A stretch of 9,128 nt of DNA from Candidatus Fermentibacterota bacterium (GCA_030607835.1 JAUWJE010000055.1:1-9128); one strand, 5' to 3'; shown: positions 1-6,505, numbered from the stretch's first letter. Made by a program: numbers and translations. Notes: generated by a model not told the origin, from the letters alone.

Positions 1-271
1 CATCAGTGCAGTTGATGTACATCCAGAACTTGAAATCGGAGTACATTACTACTTCGAGACCCAGGCTGATACTGGAGACAACTGCTTCATTCTTGTCAGT
101 AACCATTATGTCGCAGACCTTACCTGGTTCGATGATGGCTCCGGTGTATATGTGAGATCTGACGATATATTCGGACAGGATTCCGACTTGTTCTTCGATT
201 TCTCCGGTGATTCTTGAGGGCCAAATTCACTCCAGGTAGGTACCTGGGGAAGTATAAAAGCTCTCTTCTAG
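1..271 (+). pseudogene. 3' end of exported protein gene, interrupted by TGA before its C-terminal tail
   Basis: The frame starting at base 2 reads as the C-terminal part of a protein clearly homologous to the one at 2701-3384; shared stretches include HYYFE, QAD, CFIL and WFDDGSGV. The frame meets TGA at 215-217. The same frame continues after the stop through 17 codons and ends GTWGSIKALF, then TAG at 269-271, matching the TWGSIKTLF ending of the intact relative. The simplest reading is a nonsense mutation that removes the conserved tail, leaving a truncated protein; a sequencing error is the alternative. The 5' part lies outside the window, so signal peptide and start cannot be judged. Function is unknown; the family is probably exported, as its intact relative has a signal peptide. 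Confidence 0.75.
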
Positions 272-533
272 CAGCGCGGGAAATTCGTATCAGTTACAAA
301 TTATTCAGTGTCGTTTAATAATTACTACAGTCCCAGTATAGCTGTTTTCTCGATGCTGATGTTCATTGGATAAGGAATGGTGACCTTTCTGTCCGAAAGT
401 TCGAACTATTTCTTTACATGGATCAGGAACGTTGCAGAGCTAATGAATTCTGGTGCCACAACCGTATCATGTCATCAATTAATCATATATCTAGAATACA
501 TTTGGGTTTATCTTCAGTGTAAGGAGGTTCGCA
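272..533. other. Intergenic stretch with repeat and decayed promoter
   Basis: No conventional gene is evident. It holds the 347-385 repeat, the start of a small ORF at 377, and from about 452 a sequence alignable without gaps to 2619-2763, the promoter, leader and signal-peptide region of the exported-protein gene at 2701. Here the -35 box has become ATGTCA (469-474) compared with TTGACA in the other copy, while the -10 (TAGAAT, 492-497) and the AAGGAGG ribosome site survive. A weak resemblance to the 3404/4899 repeat (TGTCGTTTAA) lies near 309-318. Confidence 0.5.
347..385 (+). repeat. Upstream block type II, copy 1
   Basis: This 39-nt block matches 6591-6629 with four mismatches by direct reading. 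Both run from TTCTCGATG into the start codon region of a member of the small-ORF family (ATG at 377 and 6621). An in-frame stop (TAA here, TAG in the other copy) lies two codons before the ATG in both copies. Confidence 0.8.
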
Positions 534-589
534 ATGAAGAAATTCCTTATTGCATTGCACTTCTTATCCATACCTTCTACCTTGGCTGA
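377..589 (+). CDS. Small ORF family member C (70 codons), divergent
   Basis: The frame begins M-V-T and aligns without gaps with the 6621 copy at M1, T3, N10, W15, I/L16, R17, V/I19 and A20. The match ends near residue 21. The rest of the frame (to 589) runs over the leader of the 534 ORF and is probably unselected read-through, so the true product may be shorter or the copy dead. The in-frame stop at 371-373 (TAA, GGA, ATG) fixes the earliest possible start. An AAGGA lies directly against the ATG, too close to be a good ribosome site. Function is unknown. Confidence 0.35.
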   Translation: MVTFLSESSNYFFTWIRNVAELMNSGATTVSCHQLIIYLEYIWVYLQCKEVRNEEIPYCIALLIHTFYLG

Positions 590-716
590 TCAGCCTTTAT
601 CTCGGGAACATCATCCCACTATAAGTTTGACACGGCAGGATTGCCCTCGGTATTGTTGCTTCAGGCAGAATATATCGGCTGAATATACGGTACCAGTGTG
701 TATTTCAGCGCAGTAA
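534..716 (+). pseudogene. Leader/signal-peptide remnant of exported-protein gene
   Basis: The first 21 codons (MKKFLIALHF... to LADQP) are homologous to the signal peptide of the 2701 gene, and the ribosome site AAGGAGG is retained with the same spacing. Ungapped DNA similarity to 2619-2763 stops right after the Asp-Gln-Pro codons; the remaining 39 codons match nothing else in the window and the frame ends at TAA 714-716. Loss of the mature part and a degraded -35 box suggest a broken copy. A real short secreted peptide of about 40 residues cannot be excluded, since the start, ribosome site and signal peptide are all intact. The likely pilT promoter lies inside its 3' half. Confidence 0.5.
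627..656 (+). promoter_or_regulatory. Candidate sigma-70-type promoter for pilT
   Basis: TTGACA (627-632), an 18-nt spacer, and TATTGT (651-656; four of six matches to the -10 consensus). It would give a leader of roughly 95 nt before the pilT start at 759. It lies within the short remnant ORF at 534-716. Confidence 0.4.
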
Positions 717-758
717 TGCGGACGGTGTAACAAGTTTACTATCTGTTAGGAGCGTAGT

Positions 759-1829
759 ATGGCGAACATTGACAACCTATTACGTATTCTCAAAAAAAAT
801 AACGGGTCTGATCTCCATATATCACCAGAGAATTCTCCTCTTCTAAGAATCTCTGGTGATCTGCTTCCGATTGGTGACAAGAAGGTAACCTCCGACCAGA
901 CTAAAACGATGCTTTACGAGATAATGACAGATTCACAGAAAGAAGAGTTCGAAGCCACTTATGATATCGATTTTGCCTATGAGGTTCCCTCCCTGGAGGC
1001 TAGGTTTCGAGTCAACATATTTCTTGATAGTCACGGTATCAGTGCCGCATTCCGTCTGATTCCAAACAAGATATTAACGGTGGAGCAACTTGGGCTTCCC
1101 CCCGTCGTTCTGGATTTCACTCGATATTCTAAAGGATTGGTTCTGGTAACCGGACCGACTGGAAGTGGAAAATCAACTACCTTGGCAGCCATGATAGACC
1201 ACATCAATAAAACCCAGAAGGGACACATTATCACTATCGAGGACCCCATCGAATTTGTTCATGTCAGCCAGGGATGCCTGGTTAACCAGAGGGAAGTAGG
1301 CAGCCATACAAAGTCCTTCAAGTCGGCATTGCGAGCCTCCCTTCGAGAGGACCCTGACATTATTCTGGTGGGTGAGATGCGTGACCTTGAAACGATAGAG
1401 CTGGCAATAACGGCTGCAGAAACCGGCCATCTTGTGTTTGGTACTCTTCATACCAGCAGTGCTGCAAAAACGGTTGATCGTATTATCAACGTTTTTCCCA
1501 CAAATCAGCAGGAGCAGATCCGCACCATACTGGCTGAATCTATACTCGGCGTAATAGCCCAGCAGCTTCTCAGAACCGTTGATGGCAAACGCTGCGCGGC
1601 TGTGGAGATATTATTCGTTACCTCAGCGGTGTCCAATCTGATCAGGGAAGGAAAGACATACCAAATCCCGTCGGTAATTCAAACCGGAAAAGGTAAAGGG
1701 ATGCAGCTTATGGATCAGGCCCTCCAAGCTCTTCTGGTAGCCAAGAGAATATCGAAAGAGGAGGCCTACAAATACGCTGTCAATAAGAGTCTTTTCTCAG
1801 AATCTGATGAAGGGGTCGTATATCGATGA
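759..1829 (+). CDS. pilT: Type IV pilus retraction ATPase PilT
   Basis: A 356-residue hexameric secretion-type ATPase of the PilT/VirB11 superfamily. In this family ATP hydrolysis at the inner-membrane base of the pilus drives depolymerisation of pilin, giving retraction, twitching and DNA uptake. Visible motifs: N-terminal PAS-like region 1-100; Walker A GPTGSGKST at 132-140; Asp box EDPIEF at 161-166; Walker B region DPDIILVGEMRD at 198-209; His box TGHLVFGTLHT at 222-232; and the PilT-type element NLIREGKTYQI at 293-303 followed by QTG and GMQ. These features and a length typical of PilT separate it from the longer assembly ATPase PilB. The start is supported by TAGGAG at 747-752. The downstream gene overlaps its stop (ATGA), so the two are probably translationally coupled. 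No other pilus gene is in the window. It looks intact. Confidence 0.95.
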   Translation: MANIDNLLRILKKNNGSDLHISPENSPLLRISGDLLPIGDKKVTSDQTKTMLYEIMTDSQKEEFEATYDIDFAYEVPSLEARFRVNIFLDSHGISAAFRLIPNKILTVEQLGLPPVVLDFTRYSKGLVLVTGPTGSGKSTTLAAMIDHINKTQKGHIITIEDPIEFVHVSQGCLVNQREVGSHTKSFKSALRASLREDPDIILVGEMRDLETIELAITAAETGHLVFGTLHTSSAAKTVDRIINVFPTNQQEQIRTILAESILGVIAQQLLRTVDGKRCAAVEILFVTSAVSNLIREGKTYQIPSVIQTGKGKGMQLMDQALQALLVAKRISKEEAYKYAVNKSLFSESDEGVVYR

Positions 1830-2275
1830 GTAATGAAAAAATCGACAAGAAAAAGAAGGAGGTTCTTTTTACCCTTACCGATGGCACAGAGATTAAGGGT
1901 GAAGTCTATCTCTGGTTGTACTCCACAAATCATATGGGAGCGCAGCGGATTGACGAACTCCTGAATGATGGAGACCACTTCATCCCTGTTAAAACGGTTG
2001 ACGGCTTTGTACTTTTAAATAGCACCCACATTATGCTTGCAAAGACGAATTTGGAGAAGAACAGCCATAACCTCATAATGATGGGCGAAAAATATAGGGT
2101 TGGTATTACTACCCTGCATCATAAGAACCTCGAAGCAGATCTTTTTATCAGTCTTCCAGAAGGCTTCCAACGTGTCAAAGACTACTTGAACCAGCCGATC
2201 CGGTTTTTCACCTTTTTCCAGCCTGAATACATCCTCTGCATCAATCGGGATTATATCCTCTCTATTCAAGATTGA
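1826..2275 (+). CDS. pilT-coupled protein with two similar halves
   Basis: 149 residues, starting on the ATGA overlap with pilT, so presumably co-expressed. There is no signal peptide or membrane segment, so it is likely cytoplasmic. After a lysine-rich start (1-12) it consists of two alignable halves, about 13-73 and 89-149. Matching pieces are GEVYLW / ADLFIS, QRIDELLN / QRVKDYLN, HFIPVK / RFFTFF and LLNSTHIMLA / CINRDYILSI, which predicts two copies of a small beta-rich domain with one helix. The first half (DG-x-x-I-x-G-x-V, D-x-LN, F-x-P-V) resembles a small uncharacterised domain I remember as DUF6812; this is unverified. Overlap with pilT suggests a role linked to pilus retraction or its control. 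That role is inference. Confidence 0.85.
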   Translation: MSNEKIDKKKKEVLFTLTDGTEIKGEVYLWLYSTNHMGAQRIDELLNDGDHFIPVKTVDGFVLLNSTHIMLAKTNLEKNSHNLIMMGEKYRVGITTLHHKNLEADLFISLPEGFQRVKDYLNQPIRFFTFFQPEYILCINRDYILSIQD

Positions 2276-2463
2276 TTATTAACACTAAGTCTTTTCCTTC
2301 TCCACACTTGTGCTAAGAATGCTGCTGGTTGAGGAGACGCTCTCAAGAGAACTGGTGGAGATAATGCGCACAAGGTTGACAGCACTATATGGAAGGGAAT
2401 TTGAACCCCCTAAAGTACAGTATCTACAAGCTATTCCGGCTTTCACAGGAACAGGATAAACGA

Positions 2464-2532
2464 ATGGCGACCCCAACGGGTAAAACTTCAAACCCCTTTT
2501 GGGAATGGCTACTGACATTAAGTAAGCTGTAA
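2464..2532 (+). CDS. Small ORF family member E (22 codons)
   Basis: The frame begins MATPTGKTSNPFWEWL and ends LSKL, stop TAA. The first 47 nt match the 4941 copy with five mismatches, three of them synonymous in this frame and the others giving D/N and L/F. Later codons 19 and 20 also keep Leu and Ser with different codons. AGGA at 2453-2456 sits 7 nt before the ATG, the best ribosome site among the five copies. The peptide is polar at the start, then Trp-rich (W13, W15). Function is unknown; it could be a very short protein or the N-terminal stub of a lost gene. Confidence 0.45.
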   Translation: MATPTGKTSNPFWEWLLTLSKL

Positions 2533-2635
2533 AGACTATATTAATCATTATCTGAAATGGCTGAGGTATGGCGGTTACATGAAGGTCATCTCCTTCATTT
2601 GGCAGCCATTTGTTATTAGGTGTCATAACTGTATC

Positions 2636-2664
2636 TTGACATATAATAAATAATACTCTAAAAT
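2636..2664 (+). promoter_or_regulatory. Sigma-70-type promoter for the 2701 gene
   Basis: TTGACA (2636-2641), a 17-nt spacer and TAAAAT (2659-2664), a near-consensus promoter about 36 nt before the start codon. The same region is duplicated at 460-500, where the -35 box is degraded. Confidence 0.7.
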
Positions 2665-2687
2665 CTATTTGAGTTCATCTTCAATGT

Positions 2688-2695
2688 AAGGAGGT
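2688..2695 (+). promoter_or_regulatory. Strong ribosome binding site of the 2701 gene
   Basis: AAGGAGGT, an almost full complement of the 16S rRNA 3' end, 5 nt before ATG 2701. It decides the start and predicts high expression together with the strong promoter. Confidence 0.75.
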
Positions 2696-2700
2696 GCGCA

Positions 2701-3384
2701 ATGAAGAAACTGCTTTTTACATTACTCTTATTATCCACAGCTTCTATCCTGGCTGATCAGCCTCTTGTTCTGAGTCCCCGTCGCGTTCAAGGAACCGGTC
2801 CGATTACGATTGATGGGTTGGTTTATTCGCAGACTTACGATTTTGGACATATTATAGGTGGTGCTCCCATTAGTGGAATACTTGATCGCTGGCTTTGTGA
2901 TGATTTCGAACTCGATAACGATTATTACATTTCAGATGTCTACGTGTGGATGATTTGGACAGGTGAGCAGGCCTCTTTAATGAACCTTGTTATCTCTGAG
3001 GATGATACCGGTGATTCCGATCCCAATACTAACATTGATGTATGGGCTGAAACCGTACCATGTTCACATACCGATACAGGTGATAACATATGGGGATACG
3101 ATATCTATGAAACACACTGCGTAATTAATGCGGATGTCTATCCAGAACTCGATTCAGGGAAACATTATTACTTCGAAGTTCAGGCTGATGTGAGCGACAG
3201 CTGTTTCATATTGTTCAGCGTATACTTCATCGGAGACTACTGTTGGTTCGACGATGGTTCAGGAGTCTGGGTAAGGTCCGATTATATGTTCGGAATGTAC
3301 TCCGATATGTTCTTTGATTTCTACGGAGAGCCTGTGAGTGCTCTGGAACCTGAAACCTGGGGCAGCATCAAGACCCTCTTCTAG
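2701..3384 (+). CDS. Exported protein with W-G-S-I-K C-terminal tail
   Basis: 227 residues. Residues 1-18 form a clear signal peptide (MKKLLFTLLLLS, cleavage probably after LA at 18). The mature part is acidic and rich in Asp, Tyr and Trp with predicted beta strands: CDDFELD (66-72), a Trp-containing strand near 81-86, HYYFE (155-159), and WFDDGSGVWVRSD (182-194). Cysteines lie at 66, 121, 140, 168 and 181, so disulfides are possible outside the cytoplasm. It ends TWGSIKTLF at the very C-terminus; the same ending occurs in the truncated paralogue at 1-271 and in the unrelated protein at 4268-4822. I infer a short sorting or anchoring signal. It has its own strong promoter and ribosome site. 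The mature family is not recognised; a secreted or surface jelly-roll-like protein is plausible. Confidence 0.85.
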   Translation: MKKLLFTLLLLSTASILADQPLVLSPRRVQGTGPITIDGLVYSQTYDFGHIIGGAPISGILDRWLCDDFELDNDYYISDVYVWMIWTGEQASLMNLVISEDDTGDSDPNTNIDVWAETVPCSHTDTGDNIWGYDIYETHCVINADVYPELDSGKHYYFEVQADVSDSCFILFSVYFIGDYCWFDDGSGVWVRSDYMFGMYSDMFFDFYGEPVSALEPETWGSIKTLF

Positions 3385-3403
3385 AAATTTCTAAAAAGAT
3401 AAT

Positions 3404-3456
3404 TCCATGTCGCGTTTAACAATGGGGGGTACGTTTTTCTTAAGAGTTGGCGACCC
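3404..3456 (+). repeat. Upstream block type I, copy 1
   Basis: It matches 4899-4950, with conserved pieces TCCATGTCGC, TTTAAC, ACGT and TTTCTTAAGAG, and one single-base length difference. It runs up to the start of the small ORF at 3447 and lies 20 nt after the stop of an exported-protein gene; the other copy lies 77 nt after the stop of such a gene. Confidence 0.75.
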
Positions 3457-3533
3457 TAGTAACTTCTTGTTGGAACACCTTAATCCCTTGGTTACAGAAG
3501 ATCGCCTCCCTATCGGCATCTATGCAGTACTAG
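3447..3533 (+). CDS. Small ORF family member A (28 codons, TTG start)
   Basis: The frame LATLVTSCWNTLIPWLQKIAS is nearly the same as the 6621 copy. 3448-3481 and 6622-6655 are identical over 34 nt. In the next codons six differences (L12, I13, P14, L16, A20, S21) are synonymous, against changes only at residues 17 and 22, which is the pattern of a protein-coding history. The ATG of the other copies is TTG here, and an in-frame TAA lies two codons earlier (3441-3443). Similarity to the other copy fades at about 3540, after the TAG. Possibly a decaying copy. Function is unknown. Confidence 0.4.
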   Translation: MATLVTSCWNTLIPWLQKIASLSASMQY

Positions 3534-3674
3534 CTTCAATAGCGGTAATATTTGCTTAAGCGACGAAGATGCCTTCTACCACGTTAAAGTAGTAGCCAGA
3601 ATGGATTCAAACACTCAGTAGAACCCTATAATGAATGACTACAGAGGAGTATCTCTCGGATCTGGATATTATCA

Positions 3675-4061
3675 ATGAATAGTGAAAGCACTGACCGGAT
3701 TATTATTGGTTCGAGAATGGATCGGTACACCGGACTCCTGTCCAGTCGAACTCAAGCAAAGCACACATTTCCTGTCTCTATAAGGCGCCCTGATCTGTCG
3801 AAAGTAAAAACGCAATCCAAGAAATACCGTAATCCAACCATCTATGCTCAAGAGCTTCAAGGCGAGATGGCCCGTGATAAACTCAGTAGAAAACAGCCTG
3901 CGAAAAGGCATGGTGTCTCCTCAGATAGGATAACTCAGTGGCTTTGGCTTCTGAAGCTGTCAGCGCAGAAACTGCAAGAGATAAAAGCTCTTGGTGACAG
4001 TTGGAACGGGCAGGTCATTACAGAACGAGAGTTACGTAGATTAAGAAGATTCCAAAATTAA
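3675..4061 (+). CDS. Helix-turn-helix DNA-binding protein, possibly a recombinase-associated fragment
   Basis: 128 residues, homologous to the interrupted ORF at 6780-7193 from residue 7 (DRI) onward. After a basic stretch (24-52) comes YRNPTIYAQEL, then a likely helix-turn-helix at 69-95 (LSRKQPAKRHGVSSDRITQW), a leucine-rich helix (LWLLKL) and a basic tail VITERELRRLRR. The arrangement recalls the helix-turn-helix of ParB/KorB proteins and the C-terminal DNA-binding segments found with some serine recombinases; no catalytic domain is present. Pro75 replaces the Leu of the sister copy inside the first helix, which might damage the fold. No good ribosome site precedes the ATG. The start is uncertain, since homology begins after it. 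It may be a remnant rather than a working gene. Confidence 0.55.
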   Translation: MNSESTDRIIIGSRMDRYTGLLSSRTQAKHTFPVSIRRPDLSKVKTQSKKYRNPTIYAQELQGEMARDKLSRKQPAKRHGVSSDRITQWLWLLKLSAQKLQEIKALGDSWNGQVITERELRRLRRFQN

Positions 4062-4119
4062 ACTATCTGCAATGTACAACACGTACCATTTTCTCTCTGT
4101 ACATCAACCGTTCACTGTA

Positions 4120-4149
4120 TTGACAGGACAATGCTGCAATCGGTATTAT
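4120..4149 (+). promoter_or_regulatory. Promoter for the 4268 gene
   Basis: TTGACA (4120-4125), an 18-nt spacer and TATTAT (4144-4149). Transcription would start near 4157, leaving an untranslated leader of about 110 nt in which I see no clear riboswitch or stable hairpin. Confidence 0.6.
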
Positions 4150-4267
4150 AAATTCAGGCAGGGAATTACGGCTGGCAACTGCCTTTGTTGGGCTTAGATT
4201 TCACTATCCTCCAGTTATCGTTCAAACGCAGCATCTTCCCTGTTATTTGCTGAAAGGAAGACGCGAC

Positions 4268-4822
4268 ATGTCTGTTGTAATCATGGTAATCATCCTACTA
4301 ACCGGTGTAGTCGATTCTTTGATTGTATGGGACTATCCCATGTGCTACAGACCTAATGGATGGACGAGTTATAATTGGGGCTATAATTCAATATATGGTG
4401 CTTACTTAATTATTGGGGCCTCCTCTCCCTGGGCGGTATCGGACGGTGAAATGGAATCGGGCGAAGACACCGTATTCGTCCCCGATGTATGCGATTCAAT
4501 CATTCTCCATGCTGACCAGGAATTGTACATAAACACCTCGGGAACTGGAGCCAGCTATATCGTTGTGGAATACAGCTATGGCTCTGATTGGGACATAATA
4601 TGGACAAAAGGCGGTAATTACTCATCCATGGCTGATTTGCATATTTCAATTCCGGTTACTCCTGGGGGAACGCTGTTTCTTAAGTTCTTTGGTTTGACTG
4701 CAGCAGGCCCAAATGGCTCAGGTAGTGTGGCGTGGTCACTCTCTTTTCTTACACTGACACTATACGGTGCTGGGGTTCACATAGCACGCAATTCATGGGC
4801 AAGTATAAAATCAGCTTTCTAG
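4268..4822 (+). CDS. Exported protein, unrelated body but same W-A-S-I-K tail
   Basis: 184 residues from ATG 4268, chosen because AAGGAAG (4254-4260) lies 7 nt upstream. An in-frame TTG at 4247 would add seven residues, including LKGRR, and would itself overlap the ribosome site. Residues 1-17 are hydrophobic (MSVVIMVIILLTG) and look like a signal peptide, though without the usual positive start. The mature part is aromatic and Gly/Ser-rich with many predicted beta strands (YIVVEYSYGSDWDIIW near 97-112), like a small beta-sandwich. It shows no similarity to the 2701 protein except the C-terminal SWASIKSAF (176-184). It has its own promoter. The family is not recognised; it is presumed secreted or surface-bound. 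Confidence 0.8.
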   Translation: MSVVIMVIILLTGVVDSLIVWDYPMCYRPNGWTSYNWGYNSIYGAYLIIGASSPWAVSDGEMESGEDTVFVPDVCDSIILHADQELYINTSGTGASYIVVEYSYGSDWDIIWTKGGNYSSMADLHISIPVTPGGTLFLKFFGLTAAGPNGSGSVAWSLSFLTLTLYGAGVHIARNSWASIKSAF

Positions 4823-4898
4823 CATGTTCTTGTTTCTTCATACTACAAGCATGGTTTCAATCAGGGAATAAATCAGTAAATCAAAAGGGGACTGAAGC

Positions 4899-4950
4899 TC
4901 CATGTCGCTTTAACAGTGCGTGACACGTATTTCTTAAGAGATGGCAACCC
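4899..4950 (+). repeat. Upstream block type I, copy 2
   Basis: Partner of 3404-3456. It contains a small inverted repeat CGTG-A-CACG (4918-4926) that the other copy has lost. It leads into the small ORF at 4941. Coding parts following the two copies are different (this one matches 2464, the other matches 6621). Confidence 0.75.
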
Positions 4951-5003
4951 CAACAGGCAAAACTTCAGACCCCTTGTGGGAATGGCTTATGCTGCTTTCA
5001 TAA
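4941..5003 (+). CDS. Small ORF family member D (20 codons)
   Basis: The frame reads MATPTGKTSDPLWEWL and ends MLLS, stop TAA at 5001-5003. It is close to the 2464 copy: of the differing codons, those at residues 2, 5, 6, 16, 19 and 20 are silent, and those at 10, 12, 17 and 18 change the residue. An in-frame TAA lies two codons before the ATG, so the frame begins here as in the other copies. It converges with the minus-strand gene that ends at 5008, and its stop codon lies in a hairpin (4983-5007). Function is unknown. Confidence 0.45.
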   Translation: MATPTGKTSDPLWEWLMLLS

Positions 5004-5007
5004 GCTA
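4983..5007 (-). terminator. Hairpin between convergent frames, without T-tract
   Basis: GCTTATG (4985-4991) pairs perfectly with CATAAGC (4999-5005) across a 7-nt loop; a G-T and a T-A pair extend the stem to nine. It directly follows the stop codon of the minus-strand gene at 5008. No run of T follows on either strand, so it is at best a weak terminator or a 3'-end-stabilising hairpin. Confidence 0.3.
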
Positions 5008-6486
5008 CTATTCAAGAACAATGATCTTCTGCGAAAGAATGTCTGGATACTCTTCTGTATGAATCAGGTAAACACCAGGAGGAGCACTGAAGAATAGTGT
5101 TTCTCCAGGTTCCAGTATATAACGTCCGTAAAGCCTGCCAGAGATATCATAAAAACCAAGTGTCAAGCGGATTTCAGATTCGGAAACAAGAAACACGCCA
5201 CCTGACGAAGGATTAGAAATAGGTCTCCAAGAAGGTTGTTCTACGAAATGTACATCCTCTGTAATACCAGTCTGTGATGATGTAGTTACAGCAACCACAC
5301 CACCATTTTCACCTGACATTGCTGCAGCTATTAGAGGGGTTGGGTAATTACTCGATGTGATTAAGCTGATATCATAAACAGCTTGAGGAAGTGGGAGATT
5401 CCATTCAACTCCAGTATCGGACGAGCTGTACAAGGCCAAAGTAAGTCCTGAATTAGTTCCCATGGGAAAATTGAAGGCATTATTGTATTCGAACGTTTCT
5501 ATGCAATGAACAGGTGATCCTATCTGATATATCGCAAGCGTTTCGCCATTATCCGGAGACATCAAACACATCTCGTTGGAATTAACAAGAACCAGTTCAG
5601 GAAGTGGATAATACTCACCGTTGATGTTTGTTAGGAAGAACTGCCACCAGTAGGGAATCCAGTCAAAGGTGAGAACCTCAACTGCACCGGGAAAACTGAA
5701 TACTCTTAGTTTCGGAGGGTTTGTATTTTGATTAACACAAAGTAATGGGTATTCCGAGGGATGACTGGCTGCAAAAGATTCAGGGAAGCAGCTACTAAGT
5801 CCAAAAAGATGCTCCCCTGTTAAGCCATCCCTTATCTCGAACCAGCCCCCAGAAACGGTTCCTCTTGAAACAGCCAAAGCCAACTCGCCACAACCATTCC
5901 CGGAGAAATCAGCCATTGGAAGAATATCTGGAATTAGTGTTGACACAGAGTATGACCATAACTCTTCACCTGTTTCAGCATTGTAGCCTTTATATCTGAT
6001 GTTGTTATCAGGTCCAGTGTCATCATAACTGGTGTGAACCATACGGCAGCTGTCAGATACTGCATCAGTGAATTCCGTATCATATCCATAGTAACCCATA
6101 ATCGGAACAGTACTCCAGATGATAGTACCGTCAGCTCCGGATACAGCAATTGTACTGCGGTCAAAGGGTCCACTGCCCCAGCCTGTAGATAAGGCGATAT
6201 CATTTATCCCGTCATCATTAATGTCTGGGATTATACATAGAGCTTCATGGGTCTTGGTGCCGGGGACCAAGTCACTGGACCATATCTCAATACCTGCGAG
6301 ACCATCAAGACAGTAAAGGCCTGGTGGTGATGGAAAAGTATGGAGAAGTGTGACTACAATATCAGTTGATCCATTGCCGTTAATATCACCTATACTCTCG
6401 ACAGCGCTGACACCAGTTTCAGTGAATGCAGTCCAGAGAATCTCCGGGACCGCCGTAAACAGCAGAAGAATCAGCATACTGCTCAT
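5008..6486 (-). CDS. Exported beta-propeller-like protein with type IX-like C-terminal domain
   Basis: 492 residues. The start at 6486 is supported by GGGAGAG (plus-strand CTCTCCC, 6493-6499). Residues 1-20 are hydrophobic and probably a signal peptide, though lacking positive residues. Repeated FG-GAP/VCBS-like Asp-rich loops are visible: IGDINGNGSTDIVV (32-45), IPDINDDGINDIAL (86-99) and a looser one, ADFSGNGCGELAL (192-204). PQQ-like phrases such as SGADGTIIWST (116-126) and NAETGEELWSY (169-179) point to a propeller whose loops bind calcium. The C-terminus from about 419 (NPSSGGVF, FYDISGRL, GVYLIHTE, KIIVLE) has the pattern of type IX secretion sorting domains. It is thus probably exported and surface-attached or released. 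It has its own promoter-like sequence and no operon partner. Its ligand is unknown. Confidence 0.85.
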   Translation of the reverse strand: MSSMLILLLFTAVPEILWTAFTETGVSAVESIGDINGNGSTDIVVTLLHTFPSPPGLYCLDGLAGIEIWSSDLVPGTKTHEALCIIPDINDDGINDIALSTGWGSGPFDRSTIAVSGADGTIIWSTVPIMGYYGYDTEFTDAVSDSCRMVHTSYDDTGPDNNIRYKGYNAETGEELWSYSVSTLIPDILPMADFSGNGCGELALAVSRGTVSGGWFEIRDGLTGEHLFGLSSCFPESFAASHPSEYPLLCVNQNTNPPKLRVFSFPGAVEVLTFDWIPYWWQFFLTNINGEYYPLPELVLVNSNEMCLMSPDNGETLAIYQIGSPVHCIETFEYNNAFNFPMGTNSGLTLALYSSSDTGVEWNLPLPQAVYDISLITSSNYPTPLIAAAMSGENGGVVAVTTSSQTGITEDVHFVEQPSWRPISNPSSGGVFLVSESEIRLTLGFYDISGRLYGRYILEPGETLFFSAPPGVYLIHTEEYPDILSQKIIVLE

Positions 6487-6505
6487 GAATCACTCTCCCA
6501 AACAG

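Larger units (their letters stand above)
2276..2700. other. Intergenic region downstream of the pilT unit
   Basis: It contains a small-ORF family member (2464-2532) and the promoter, leader and ribosome site of the 2701 gene (from about 2619). No rho-independent terminator with a T-tract is seen after 2275. The segment 2276-2450 shows nothing I recognise apart from an isolated T-arm-like sequence on the minus strand (2394-2410). A 113-codon open frame on the minus strand (2285-2626) is probably chance. Confidence 0.5.

Noticed and set aside
215..217. TGA recoding to an amino acid
   Set aside because: TGA ends pilT and the 1826 gene normally, so a reassigned code is unlikely; a selenocysteine element was not seen after the codon.
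2394..2410. tRNA T-arm-like sequence on the minus strand (TTCAAAT loop with a G/C-rich stem)
   Set aside because: No matching acceptor stem or convincing anticodon arm around it; probably chance or a very old remnant.
2285..2626. 113-codon open frame on the minus strand
   Set aside because: No recognisable domain, no convincing ribosome site, and it runs antisense through a small-ORF family member and the start of the duplicated leader.
4072..4104. Inverted repeat ATGTAC/GTACAT downstream of the helix-turn-helix ORF
   Set aside because: Only six pairs with a 21-nt loop and no T-tract; too weak to call a terminator.
4247..4267. Upstream TTG start for the 4268 gene
   Set aside because: The AAGGAAG ribosome site lies between this TTG and the ATG, with ideal spacing to the ATG.
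3385..5007. Integron-like cassettes (gene plus downstream repeat)
   Set aside because: The repeats lack clear attC-type RYYYAAC/GTTRRRY paired ends with a palindromic body, and no integrase gene is visible; the mosaic pattern breaks at start codons instead.
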